The position numbers and the translations under genes were made by a program. From contig NC_057918.1 in the NCBI RefSeq assembly GCF_018873765.1, positions 66,940,871 through 67,004,870 of the forward strand: DNA of 64,000 nucleotides. Reading direction: 5' to 3'. Shown here one piece after another: positions 1 to 10,218 of this stretch; position 1 is the first letter of the stretch; each line of letters opens with the position of its first letter. A model generated the notes under the pieces. The model was not told the DNA's origin. It made no database searches and worked only from the letters and a program-made list of their open reading frames with translations. The DNA comes from Telopea speciosissima (lineage: Eukaryota; Streptophyta; Magnoliopsida; Proteales; Proteaceae).

Positions 1-130
1 TACACCAGTATGGGGCCAATGAGAGTGCACACATGGGCATCTATATATAGATGGATTTTTTATTTCAAGAGAAGCTGGGCAGTAATTTCGTGAACTCCTA
101 TGTCTAGAAAACTTATAGGACCAAGTTTCT
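1..130. repeat. Dispersed repeat fragment (partner at 44235-44365)
   Basis: The first ~130 bases resemble 44235-44365: both contain the stretch 'cacacatgggcatctat' followed by a 'ttttttatttca' tract and an 'actcctatgt' block in the same order and spacing. This is a dispersed repeat of unknown class and the window cuts its left end. Confidence 0.55.
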
Positions 131-578
131 CTACATTGTGAGTATAGAGATACTTATGAGTTCTCTCCTGCACAAAGCAGTGCTAGTTGTCAGTTGTCAC
201 TACGCCCCGGCCCCTCCCACCCTCAACCCCTTGCACTCACCCTACGCAAGGCCGCCCCGTCCCCTTGGCACCCACCTAGTGGCCTATGGGCCCTCGTTAG
301 GAAAAAAAAAAAACCTAAAATTCTAAAAGTATGTGATGTTATGCAAATTAAAGAATGAATTCTGGCTTGTATAGTACCAAACGTTGGCAAAAAAAGCCTA
401 AAATTCTTTGTTTTTTTTTTTTTTTGTTTTAATTAGCAGACAAACAATTTACAAGCCCAAATGTAAAATTTTGTGATATCAATAGGGATGCAATGCTTGG
501 GTTTGGAACGGGTGACTGTAATCCCTTATAAGAACACTGGTTTTGGCTTAGGGGAAGCAAAACTAGCTGACCCTCAAC
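131..578. other. Intergenic, no gene seen
   Basis: AT-rich sequence with A- and T-homopolymers (around 300 and 410). No coding pattern or RNA gene was recognised. Confidence 0.5.
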
Positions 579-1008
579 TAAGGGTGTCAATCCGATTTTG
601 ATGGGGAATTGGTTCTAACGCGAAACCGAACTGCTACAGAAGGTACGATTTTGGTCCGGTTTGGTTTGGAATTTTATCGATCTTTTGTTATCGATTGGTA
701 ATTTGTCTACTATTGGGTTTGGTCCGTTCTGGTTTGACATGCATACATAAGGAAATCAATGAGAAAATTCTGGATTTTTGGGTTTTCAGTTTCTAATTGG
801 GTTACTATTGGTCCGATCTCATTTTTATCGGGTTTGGTCAGCTATTCAGTTTTGGTCGGTGCATTTGATCTGTTCAATTCGGTTTCAATTTCTATCGGAT
901 CAGTTAAACCTCAGTCCAAAATCAAATCAATAAAAGTCCGATTCGATCCGAGCTGATCCCGTTGATTTCGATCAATCTGACCGGTTTGGGCTGCACTTGG
1001 ACAGCCTA
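579..1008. mobile_element. hAT-like MITE, 'AAGGGTGTCAA' type (430 bp)
   Basis: The left end reads taagggtgtcaa and the right end, read in reverse, starts (c)taggctgtcca, giving short inverted termini. The flanks 'accctcaac' and 'gccctcatc' are an imperfect target-site duplication of about 8 bp. The interior is the gaaccggttt/tcggt-rich sequence shared with the better-defined copies at 44751-45388 and 60036-60634. No transposase. Confidence 0.45.
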
Positions 1009-1780
1009 GCCCTCATCCCGTGTAAGTGGGATGGGCCAATTGGCGGGTAGAAATTCAATGAGAGGCAATAAACCAGAACGGACAATAGGCCTGTCAAATG
1101 ATACTTAAACCCAGTTATGTACTTATATCTCACCAAACCTGTCCCCTTCATAGATTTAGACTGCGTTTGGTATGCATTTCAATTTTGTAACCTCGGATGA
1201 TAAAAATAGTTGCTTTTATTGTCTGAGAATGCAAAATCGACCAAAAATGCATATCAAACACAGCCTTATTGCACGGTATTGGATTGGGGTTATCCTGGAA
1301 ATCAATACGATACCCATACGGATCAGCATGAATTGACCCATATCAAACAGTTTTGCCCCATGTTTACTTGAAAAATCAGGTTTTTTGATAGTTTTATCCC
1401 TGATCCATACCGTTCCACCTATATGGGATTAGTTAGGTATAAGATCAATGGTCAACAACACTGATTCAGGCGATCTGATACCGATATCGATACCTCAAAC
1501 CATGGTCCCCTTAGGTTGGGGGTAAATCTATGGGGCAGCCAGACATGGCAGGAAACTAAGGGTGGCAAAACCTGCCAAGATCGGTAACACATGTACAATT
1601 ACAATTTGATAACTCTATAGTAGGGTTGAGGTTTTTTAGGGTTTAGGCCAGATTCGGATTGACCTCGGTTGATTGTACACTAGCACCTTGTAATTATCTC
1701 TTTGCCCGACTATGTACCAAACCGTTTTGTAGCTCTTCATTGGTGTGTTCCATTGAGAACCCTCTCCCATATATTTTATT
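1009..1780. other. Intergenic with repeat debris
   Basis: No gene recognised. Positions ~1270-1505 look like a fragment of the 'TATCGGTATCG'-type repeat family described at 29660-30626; it ends in 'cctcaaaccatgg', like the ends of other members. Confidence 0.4.
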
Positions 1781-1956
1781 GGAAAAAGGAATGCTAATCG
1801 GTGCTGTGTGTGGACGTGTACGTGCACCTAGACACAGTCCGACGTGAAAAGACCATCACACCCTCTGGAATGGTAGAAAGGTCCATCTTTTCACACCGGG
1901 CTATTTGTGGGCACAGGTATATGCCCACACACAACACCGGTTAACGTTCTTCTCCC
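1781..1956. mobile_element. Mutator-type MITE (176 bp) with 9-bp duplication
   Basis: The ends are inverted repeats: the left starts ggaaaaaggaatgctaatcg and the right, reversed, starts gggagaagaacgttaaccgg. Flanking direct repeats 'tattttatt' at 1772-1780 and 1957-1965 are identical and 9 bp long, the Mutator-superfamily size. The interior holds 'ggacgtgtacgtgcac'. Non-coding. Confidence 0.8.
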
Positions 1957-2712
1957 TATTTTATTTTATATTTTAGAGATTTGAAATTTGTAATCTCACA
2001 AATTACGATAAAATTTATCTCAATGTTTATACATTTGTAATTGGATTTATCTCCAATTTTTTCCCCGGGGTGAGGGGAGAGCCATACCAAGTTGGACCAT
2101 TTTTAGGTGAACTCTTATGAGTCTAGATTCCCTCCCTTGCAGGTAACTACTCACTCTAACCCCTTTCTTCTTTTCTTTTTTTTATGAACACTCTAACCAT
2201 TTCACACCATCCATGGGTTTCCGTCCATGGGTTGTGGGGACCATCTTTGGGGTGTGGGGATCACAACTCATGAATTGTGTGAGATGGATTGAGGTGGTTA
2301 CCTACAGATTGAGAAGGGGATTCAAATTCAACTATTGCATCTGTAATGTCAGATATCATGTCAAATATTGTTGTGTTCGTATTATACCAGAAGAGGAAAA
2401 CAAAAAACATTTTTGACACGGCACAAACACAACACAATCTGGACGGCTGGACCCATTGCCATTCTTAGCTATTATGTTTTTCAAATATGAATAGTTTTTC
2501 AAAGAAGTTGAAAGTTTTGAATTTTTTTTTTTGGTAAGAAGAAGACTATTTATTAGAGCGTGAACATTGCAAGGAATCATGATGGATGCACCCACCCCTT
2601 TGGTGAGTAAGCATACATTAATGGAGGAATCTAATATACGAAAATAAAGTTAATGGATAAGTCTGGAGTCGAAAAAACTATGTTATCATCGATAACATGA
2701 AAAAAAATATTG
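1957..2712. other. Intergenic, no gene seen
   Basis: Low-complexity T-rich tracts (around 2170 and 2520). No supported gene or element. Confidence 0.4.
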
Positions 2713-2834
2713 AGTCAACGTACGAGAACAGCTCACAACTGTTCAGATGGAATCCACTCTGTGGAACCCACATGGTGTGGATTCCATCTGAATGGTTGTG
2801 AGCCATTCTTGTACGTGAACGTGAGCCTAACTCC
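2713..2834. mobile_element. Foldback MITE (122 bp)
   Basis: A near-perfect hairpin: 'cagatggaatccac' on the left pairs with 'gtggattccatctg' on the right, and pairing continues outward through gctcacaac/gttgtgagc and cgtac. Flanking 'aaatattg' at 2705-2712 and 2835-2842 is an 8-bp target-site duplication. An RNA from this site would form one long stem, so a small-RNA source is possible. Confidence 0.7.
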
Positions 2835-3619
2835 AAATATTGGCGTTTAAGACCTGCTGGAGTAGTGCAGCTCACTTCTCTATTTTGTATCACTAGACCT
2901 TCTCTACTTCTTCGGTAAGAGAACCCACACATGTGAGGGTGTATTGTAAGGGTGTCAAATGGGACGGGTCCATATCAGTATCAGTATTAAAGATGGCAAT
3001 CTCAGTACCGTTCCATTTAGTAAGCGGGATCAAACCTAAGTCTCAATCTTGATTATTAACGAGATGGAACTATGCTGGTTCCTAAAGAGTTCTAGGCCCG
3101 ATCAAAAAAAGGAGGAGAACCAAAATCAGATCCCAATACTGTCCTGTTTATTAATGGAATGATCTGGTACAGAGTTTTTGCGGGACATTACTAGGACGAT
3201 TCCCGGTTCTGGTCTTACATTGACACCTTTAGTGTATTGTACGAATAATGATTACGATTTATATTTTTAATTATATTCGATTTTAATAAATGAAATTAAA
3301 GTCAATTATATTTGAATAATAAGGACGATTAAGCAAGGCTAATGTGTTAAATTTAGTATTTCCATATAACTATTTATCCAACGATCAAAACAATCCAATT
3401 ATCAATTAATATAACAATCGGGAAAAGTATTCGTACATGGGAGATTCTCCCATCAACTCCACCGAATAAGGGGTTCAAGGACTTTTAAGTCATTTCAAAT
3501 TACATTTATGCCAATTTGACCACATTTAATGCACGTCGTATACATGAAAACTTTTGCCCAAAAGAATAATTGATAAAAAGATTTATTTTTTTTTACAAAA
3601 AAAGAAAACTCTTTTTCTT
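2835..3619. other. Intergenic, no gene seen
   Basis: AT-rich, with a stretch of 'cagtaccgttcc'-like repeat sequence around 2960-3200 resembling the accgg-rich MITE interiors elsewhere in the window. No gene recognised. Confidence 0.4.
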
Positions 3620-3760
3620 ATGGGAGAATGTTCTCTGTGCTGTAGCATAGGCTGCGCCAAAGTATACGGGCCTACCACTCAATGGGGCAGGGTGGGCATT
3701 GCACCCATCCCATGTACGTGGACGCAGTCTACGCTGCGGCACAGAGAACAACGCCCCTGT
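3620..3760. mobile_element. Small foldback MITE
   Basis: Inverted ends: 'atgttctctgtgctgtagc' on the left versus 'gctgcggcacagagaacaac' on the right, with the pairing continuing to 'aggctgcg/cgcagtct'. 'ttctta' lies just outside both ends and may be the target duplication. Non-coding. Confidence 0.6.
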
Positions 3761-4489
3761 TCTTATTTATCATTTATTCCGATGGGTATCACTGTAGCAG
3801 TTAGTTGTTGGGAGATGACAAGAGTCTTAATTTCAAGTGAAAAGGGCCGTTGGATAAAGGAAGGGAAGAAACTGAAAATTGGATAAGATCATAGGATTTG
3901 TGGGATTCCACCGACATCATACTAAGAAGACTTTTTCATTTCACTAATTGATAAAAAGAAAGGCCAAAAATAAACTTTCACCAATTGAAACTTTTAGCTA
4001 CCATTCATGGAAGTAGTTGTTGAGATTATTGTGAATAGCACTTATTCATTTCTGGTCCACATTCCATAGCCTTGACCTGAGAGAGAGAGTGTGTGCGTCT
4101 CTGACAACACATAAAGGCAAGGGCAGGTGCCTCTTTGTCAATGCAATTTAAGTAACAAAGAACAAATACATGCTGTACCACTGTATTCACTGCAATCTTG
4201 TGGACCCCACGGTTTAATGTGGATAACCAGGGTTGACCATCCCCCACCCCCCCCCCCCAACCAATTCCCCTCACTAATCCTGGCTCTTCTATCATTCCAA
4301 CCATCTAATTATAGAACCCATCAAAAGGCAATATGTAGTAAGTTCATGATATGGTTAATTGGGAGTACACAAACCCCAGCCCTACTCAACTCAGTTTTAC
4401 AAACCCACCCCCCCCCAACTAGTTGGAGTTGGCTATGGAGAGATCCTATTTCACTATTTAATTCTATTCAATGTCTGAGAGGGTGGGTC
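3761..4489. other. Intergenic, no gene seen
   Basis: Contains C-homopolymers near 4247-4258 and 4408-4417 and a short GA tract at 4080. Short open frames cross it but no protein family was recognised. Confidence 0.4.
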
Positions 4490-4625
4490 CCAACGTAATT
4501 GTAAGGTTGTTTCATTGTAACTTGGTGGTTGCGGGTTTAAATCAAGAAATCATCTTAATTTCCACAAAACGGGGGTAAGGCTGCATATATATCTATTCTT
4601 CCCTTAACTCCGTTCCCACGTGAGA
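4490..4625 (+). mobile_element. Degenerate Au-type SINE fragment
   Basis: The order of blocks 'gtaaggttgtttcattgtaa', 'ggttgcgggttt' and 'gggggtaaggctgcata' matches the well-preserved SINE at 34605-34778 (gtaaaggttgctccactgtg, ggccgcgggttc, ggggtaaggctgcgta). Diverged; no target duplication was identified. Confidence 0.5.
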
Positions 4626-4636
4626 CAAGAACATGG

Positions 4637-4805
4637 TCTTAAAGTGCAGGAGGTGTTCAAATAATTGTTTGAATAGTAACAGATAGGGGCTAGTTGTAAG
4701 AAATCTTAAAGTGCAAAAAGATGTTCAAGTAATTGTTTGAATAGTAACAGATAGGGGCTAGTCGTAAGAATTCTTCAAGTGCAGAGGGTGTTCAAATAAT
4801 TATTT
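4637..4805. repeat. Tandem repeat, ~67-bp unit, 2.5 copies
   Basis: Units start at 4637, 4704 and 4772 with 'tcttaaagtgca' or 'tcttcaagtgca' and contain 'gttcaa.taattgtttgaa' and 'tagtaacagataggggcta'. The third copy is cut short. Confidence 0.85.
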
Positions 4806-5059
4806 GAAAAATTAGAATGATCAAGCAATTGGGCCATAGTTCATGGGGTGCACAAGGAATTTTCCTTAAAATTAACTGTCAAAATGACAAAATATAAGAA
4901 GTATTGGAGATCAGAAGCTAGCAATGCTATTAGGATCTCAATGGTTAATACAATATCCCTTCATTGCAACATGATTCTTATAACCAAGGGTAGCTTAATC
5001 TTTCCCTGATAGAGATAATCAAAGCATACATGACTAAGTCTTGCAAAAATACCGGCTAT

Positions 5060-5760
5060 CTACGCATCCACCTTGTTTCTCAAAATGTCAAAACTTGTAA
5101 CTATCAGCATAATTTTTCCTTGAAACAAAATGCAAAAAGTCCATGCTGAGGATACTAAGGCTTGGCTAGCAACTCCTGCACAGATTAATATACAATAGTC
5201 ATGATAAGGTAACACAATTTTAGAAAGACATGCATCAACGGTTAAAACAAATTGAGATAAATTAAAATCCAGGGTATCAGCTAGAGGTGGGTGAATAGTC
5301 AAATTACATAACCAGAGAGAGACCTATTGTAGAACTAAGAGAGGATCAGGTTTAACTAATACATGGTTCTGAAAATCCCACATAAAGTAACAATTTTTCC
5401 TGAAAAGAACCAATTCAACATAAGTTTAGAGTGAGAACCATGAGACATAAAAGAAACACAGAATTGAATTAGGGAGGATTGAGAAATGTTCTCGATTCAC
5501 AGTCCCACCAGCAGCCCAGATACATTTAGACCATTCACAAGAGAAGAAGACGTGCAAGATCGACTCAGATTCAAAACCACAAAGAAAACAATGTGGCTCA
5601 ACCAAAAACCATTTTGATAGGATAGCTTTAATTGGGATTCCTACATACATGTAAGACACGCCAAAAAAAAATATTTTAAATTTATGAAATAAATTTAATT
5701 GCCAAAAGAATTTCGGCCATTTAGAAAGATTAGAGTCAACATATGGGTTCACATTCATTT
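5060..5760 (-). pseudogene. LINE (non-LTR retrotransposon) fragment, C-terminal part
   Basis: On the minus strand, 5758-5426 encodes a reverse-transcriptase zinc-binding (zf-RVT) domain: KWPKFFWQLNLFHKFKIFFF, then the Cys cluster HCFLCGFES and HVFFSCEWSKCIW. Downstream, 5302-5060 has a decayed RNase-H-like stretch (TVDACLSK ... ALVSSAWTFC) of the kind that follows zf-RVT in plant LINEs. The two parts are in different frames with stops, and the endonuclease and polymerase domains are missing. This is a 5'-truncated dead copy. Confidence 0.7.
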
Positions 5761-6059
5761 AGCAGCCTATTTTTATAGAGAATTGACCATTGAAGGAGAA
5801 AGCAGTAGGATCAAGGAGAAATGTGGAAGTGTGAAACACGATGGTCCCTTAGAAGAGAGAGAAAAAAGAGGGTTTGGTAGAATTTACAATATGGAAAGCT
5901 TGTTCATGTATGGATCTTGGTGTTACAAGGTTTTTTATTACTTTGGATTTAGTGAATAGTATGGATCGGGTAGATTCCATTACATTGGTATAGATCATGG
6001 AAGATCAATGATGATCAGGGTTGGTTAGGTATGTTGAGATAAATTGTGGACACAGAGGA

Positions 6060-7551
6060 CAAAGATCGAGCAAATCAGATGGTGGTGAAGAGTTCAAGCT
6101 TCTCCATAAAATACTTCAATGGTCATAATGATTTCATCTTGCGGTAACAACCGGTAAAATATTTTTAAGCAGAAAAGAACAATAAAGGCTGTCAAAAAGA
6201 TATTTTGACAAGTTGGATAAGATGGCAGAAATATTAGAGGAGGGTAATGCTTTGGTTATAGGTGGTGATCATGGTAGAAGTAGATCAAATGAGACACAAA
6301 AGGAGTCGAATAAGGATTGTTCAAAATTGAAATGTAATATAAAAATTATAATTATTGCACTGAAGAAAGTCATTTAATGTAAATTGTCCAAGGTGTAAGG
6401 ATGATAAGAAAGAAAAAAAGGCTACAAAAGGTGAATGAAGGTAATCATACAATGTTGTAGTGGAAGAGAGTTGGAGTGATAGATAAGTCTTTCTCACTAT
6501 TCATAAGGTAAAAGAACTTTAGGTAGGATTTTAGATTCCGATTATTCATCTTATATGTGTTAAGTCAAGAATCAATTTGCTACATATCATACATTAAATA
6601 ATGGTACAGTCAATATGGCAAACAATGCTGAAAATAAGATTATTGGGAGTAAGATTGTATAGATTCAGATGTTTGATGGAATTGTGTAAATTTGACTTGG
6701 GTTAGCTATGTGTCATGTTTAAAGAAAAATCTGATTTCACTGAGAAAAATAGATTTCAAAGGTTACAAATGTTCATCTGAATGTAGAGTTTTGCGGTGTT
6801 TCAAGAGGGGTCATGTTTGTGATGCAGAAACAGATAAATGTGAATTTATACATAATTGAATGAGTATTGAAACAGATTGAGCTACCGTTTGAATTCAAGA
6901 AAAAAAGGTACAAATGGACGATGAAGGTTGTAGGCAGTTCAGGCTATGAACAAATGTAGATCTAGAAAGAAGCGAGTCTCTTTTGCTTTAGATCTTGTAA
7001 GTGGAAGTGACATTTTCGACTATATTGCATTAGTAGGAGAGGTGGAGCCATGTCACATCGTGTGACAGTGAACTATGTGGGGCATCCCAAGTGGGGATTG
7101 GGTCATGTTGATTGGGGTGTGGCAAATAGGCTAAGATAATAGATGAACTTGCAAAATTGACATCAACACCGGTCTTCTTCAGGGTGGCTTGTAGAATCCA
7201 AGTTAAGGTGTAAATTTGTTGGTTTTTGTGTTTTGTATTCTATAGTGGCCCACACGATTATTATTGGGCTTGTAAATGTCTGGGTCAAGTTTTAAGCTCA
7301 TTATATCATAAAGGTAAAATAATAATTGTGCGAGGATTATGATTTTTTAGGGGTTTTTTTTTTGGAAAATATTGTCTCTATACAAGCAAGGGAGATCACG
7401 TAGTGAGGTGGAGAGTGTTTTTCAGCCCTAGTGAAAATCTTTTTGGCTCTCTCCAATTGATGTAGGGATTCGTGTTGAACCATGTTAAATTTCGCATGTT
7501 TTTATGTGATTATTTACTTGATTTCTTCTTGTTTGTGCGTTAGTTCCAACA
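6060..7551 (+). mobile_element. Decayed Ty1/copia element with 3' LTR
   Basis: Plus-strand sequence from ~6060 shows remnants of copia gag, then around 6530-6850 a protease/pre-integrase region with many stops: fragments equivalent to NQFATYHTLNNGTVNMANNA and MFDGIV, followed by 'KGYKCSSE...GVLRVFQ'-like sequence. Integrase, RT and RNase H are absent, so the element is internally deleted. It ends in a 335-bp LTR (7217-7551). No 5' LTR or primer-binding site was recognised. Confidence 0.65.
7217..7551 (+). repeat. 3' LTR of the decayed copia element
   Basis: Begins TGTTGG and ends CCAACA, the inverted termini typical of TNT1-like copia LTRs. It is preceded by a purine-rich stretch (aagttaaggtg) in the polypurine-tract position. 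It follows the copia-like coding remnants in the same orientation. Confidence 0.65.
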
Positions 7552-8063
7552 AGAGGAGAGAGAAAGAGGGAAGCATCAAAACATACCTATAATAAAGATG
7601 GGAAAAAGAACGTTGCCTCTTCGTGTTCCCTTGCCCACATAAAAGGGAGTGAACCCTGCCCCTCAAGTTGGATGCTTTTACACCTCCCACCCATAGTTAG
7701 TAAGTTCGGGAAAGGCATTAATACGGGAACGGATACGTACGGCAGTCAAACGGACCATACGACAATAATACTTTTCAAAAAATCCGGCGTAATAATACGC
7801 TACGGCAATAATATGGTACGTGTTTAATACGTGTATAATATGATTGTTCTGTAAAAACCCGGGAGCAAAAATATGGGCATATATTCACTATGCAATAGAC
7901 ATGTACATCTAATAAAAATAATAATAGCATTTACTGATGTGCCTAAATGTATAGTTTGATTGGTTAACAAGCCTAGATTCATTACATTCTTTATTGTAGG
8001 GCTTAAAATGACCAATCAAAAGGGATGATTGAATATTGCTTATATCCCTGTTAAAGTAATAGA

Positions 8064-8093
8064 GATGAGAGAGAGAGAGAGAGAGAGAGAGAG
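8064..8093. repeat. (GA)n microsatellite
   Basis: An uninterrupted GA run inside the hAT element. Confidence 0.95.
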
Positions 8094-8528
8094 TTGTTGG
8101 TTGGCAATCGATGACAAATGGAAGGAGAGCTAAGGAGAGGTCTCGTGTTAAAGGAAGGAAGAAATGGCTAAATGGGTATGAGGTAAAGGGAGATAGATGG
8201 TTATTAACAAATCACCCAAAAACTAATAAAATTTACTGCTTATATTTAAGAACTTTTGTAAAATTGAAGAGGAAAAAGAAAGAGGATGAGGTGGGCAAAC
8301 AACCCCCAAGTACGGAAAAGTGATGGTTGTCTGAAGAAACAATAGGTCATAAACCACCGTTACCATTGCTACAGAGACACCTCCACCACCATCACCACTA
8401 CCATCACTATCACCATCTTATTACTTTCATGTTATGAGCACAAAAACACACACATGAAACAGTTACATTTTTTTTTCCCACTTCTTAATTTACTCTTTTA
8501 CATTTGGAAATTTGAATAGGGTTGTGGT

Positions 8529-8717
8529 GTGAATCACACGGATCTATATTGCCCCCAGTACTGGGGGCGGTCAAGTGCCATCATGCGGCTGGGCACCACC
8601 CATGTGTGCACAGTGGGGCCCACTGTGCACACATGGGCGGTGCCCCAGCCGCATGATGCGCACTTGACCGCCCCCAATACTGGGGACGATAATTTTCTGA
8701 ATCACACCGTGTGATCA
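8529..8717. mobile_element. GC-rich foldback nested in the hAT element
   Basis: A near-perfect inverted repeat centred at 8618 (cagtggg-g-cccactg). The arms run outward through 'cacccatgtgtgca', 'gcggctggg', 'gcggtcaagtg' and 'cccccagtactggg', and reach 'tcacacgg' and 'ccgtgtga' at the tips. It is far richer in GC than the surrounding element, which suggests it arrived later. No clear target duplication was found. Confidence 0.7.
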
Positions 8718-9409
8718 TGAAGTGTAGAAAATATTGTCTATAACAAATAAAAATAAATGAAAAAATAAGTCAAGAAAAAAATTCTCCTCCATCTATCATA
8801 CTACAACAGTTTTTGACCAAGTCAAAAAACCAGAAACTATAAGTTTGAAAATAAAACAAAACAAAACAAATAGTTCTTTTCTTCTTCTGAAGCTTAGAGA
8901 ATAGAAGAGAAGAGCATAAATTAAATTTTAAAAAACCAAATCAAAAGACAAAGGTTCTAAAACACTACGAGCTAATCAGGAAAATACCTTAAGGAATTGC
9001 AACTGCAATCGCCGACTTGACGAACGCAAGAAACACCGCTGCAATCGCTGGTAGAATGCAAGAAGAAGATGAAGAGACAGAGAGGAACGGAGAAGGGGAA
9101 TCAGCCACTGGAGAAAAGACGAGGGTTTGGTCCGTGGTAGATTTTAGGTTTTTTTTTAATCTAACGATTAGTATTAGAATTGGTTTAACGGTTAAGATAG
9201 TTTTTTGTTTTTTTTTTTAATATATATATATATATATGTAAATATATTATATGCGTATTTTATGCGTTTCATTCGAATATTATACGTCGACTCTTAAAAT
9301 GTGCGTATTTTACCGACTCTAAAATATTATACGTAATATGGAGTTTTTTTCATTCAAATGTTCGGATACTCATATAATACGCATATAATACGAGTATTTA
9401 CTAACTATG

Positions 9410-10130
9410 CTCCCACCTCGTTGGCCCCGTGCTGGCGCAGGGACCTCATGACCGGGTAGTAAACCCTGGCCCAATAAAGATTTAGACCTATCATATGGAT
9501 TTCTGGATAATCTAACAAAGGTTAATCGATTCAAACAAGGGATCCAATTAATGCCTCTACACTAAGATTCTTTGTTCAATTTATTTTGGGATAATCAATT
9601 CAATGTACACCAAATTATGTCTTTAGCCTACTAAAGAGTAAAAAGAGTAGATTCACCTACAGATCACAAATACAAAACTTTGTTTTCTGTTGAAAACCCT
9701 ACAAGGTTTTAACACCCCCCCCCCCCAAGTCGGTATCAGCCGAGGCCGATCCCGAGATTAGACTGATCTGGCAATGTATCCTTGGATCGGCCGATTCGAT
9801 TCGATACTTATCATTGTTTTGGGATTTTGACCATTTTTCTTGAATTTTAGCCTGATTTGGTAAAACCTGGATTTTGGTCATTTTTACCGATCCAAATCTG
9901 TAACGGTCTTGACTGATACCGCATCGAATACCTGGATTACGAACCTTGGTCACAGAACTGTAAACCTGCCGGTAATTATATGCATTTCTGGAAATTTTCT
10001 AGTACAAACCTACATCATGGCCCATCGTTTTGTTTTTGCTTTTTCTGGTAGGCAGGCCTGTCTCTGTTTTTAAGACTACAGCTCTTTACCTTCAAAGAGA
10101 TAATACCAGAAGCAGTGGATCTCCAACGGT
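9410..10130. other. Region upstream of the 4CL-like gene, with a repeat fragment
   Basis: Positions 9698-9955 are a member of the 'TATCGG' repeat family: they begin caaggttttaac and end cgaaccttgg, inverted termini like those of the element at 29660-30626. A C-homopolymer lies at 9714-9725. No other gene was seen. Confidence 0.5.
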
Positions 10131-10218
10131 CCTATTTATTGCTCCTTTCTCTGCTTCACTTACATTTGTGGCAGAGTAGAGTCAGATCTGAGAGAGAGAG
10201 GGAGAGTGGGAGAGAGGG
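10131..10218 (+). promoter_or_regulatory. Probable core promoter and leader of the 4CL-like gene
   Basis: A TATA-like 'ctatttattg' at about 10131-10140 is followed by a CT-rich stretch and a (GA)-rich leader ('gagagagagggagagtggg') directly before the ATG at 10219. GA/CT-rich leaders are common in plant genes. The transcription start is inferred near 10165. Confidence 0.4.

Larger units (their letters stand above)
7692..9409. mobile_element. Non-autonomous hAT-type element (1718 bp)
   Basis: The ends are inverted: left catagttagtaa, right ttactaactatg. An identical 8-bp direct repeat 'ctcccacc' flanks it at 7684-7691 and 9410-9417, the size made by hAT transposases. The subterminal regions are rich in 'aatacg/cgtatt' motifs on both sides, as expected for transposase-binding repeats. 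No transposase is encoded. A separate GC-rich foldback lies inside (8529-8717). Confidence 0.8.

Noticed and set aside
4637-4805. CRISPR-like array of spaced repeats
   Set aside because: Only 2.5 units of directly adjoining, diverged 67-bp sequence without unique spacers, in a plant genome; a simple tandem duplication.
8341-8420. Histidine-rich coding repeat ('caccaccatcaccactacc')
   Set aside because: A short (CAC/CAT)n simple repeat inside the hAT element with no start or supported frame.
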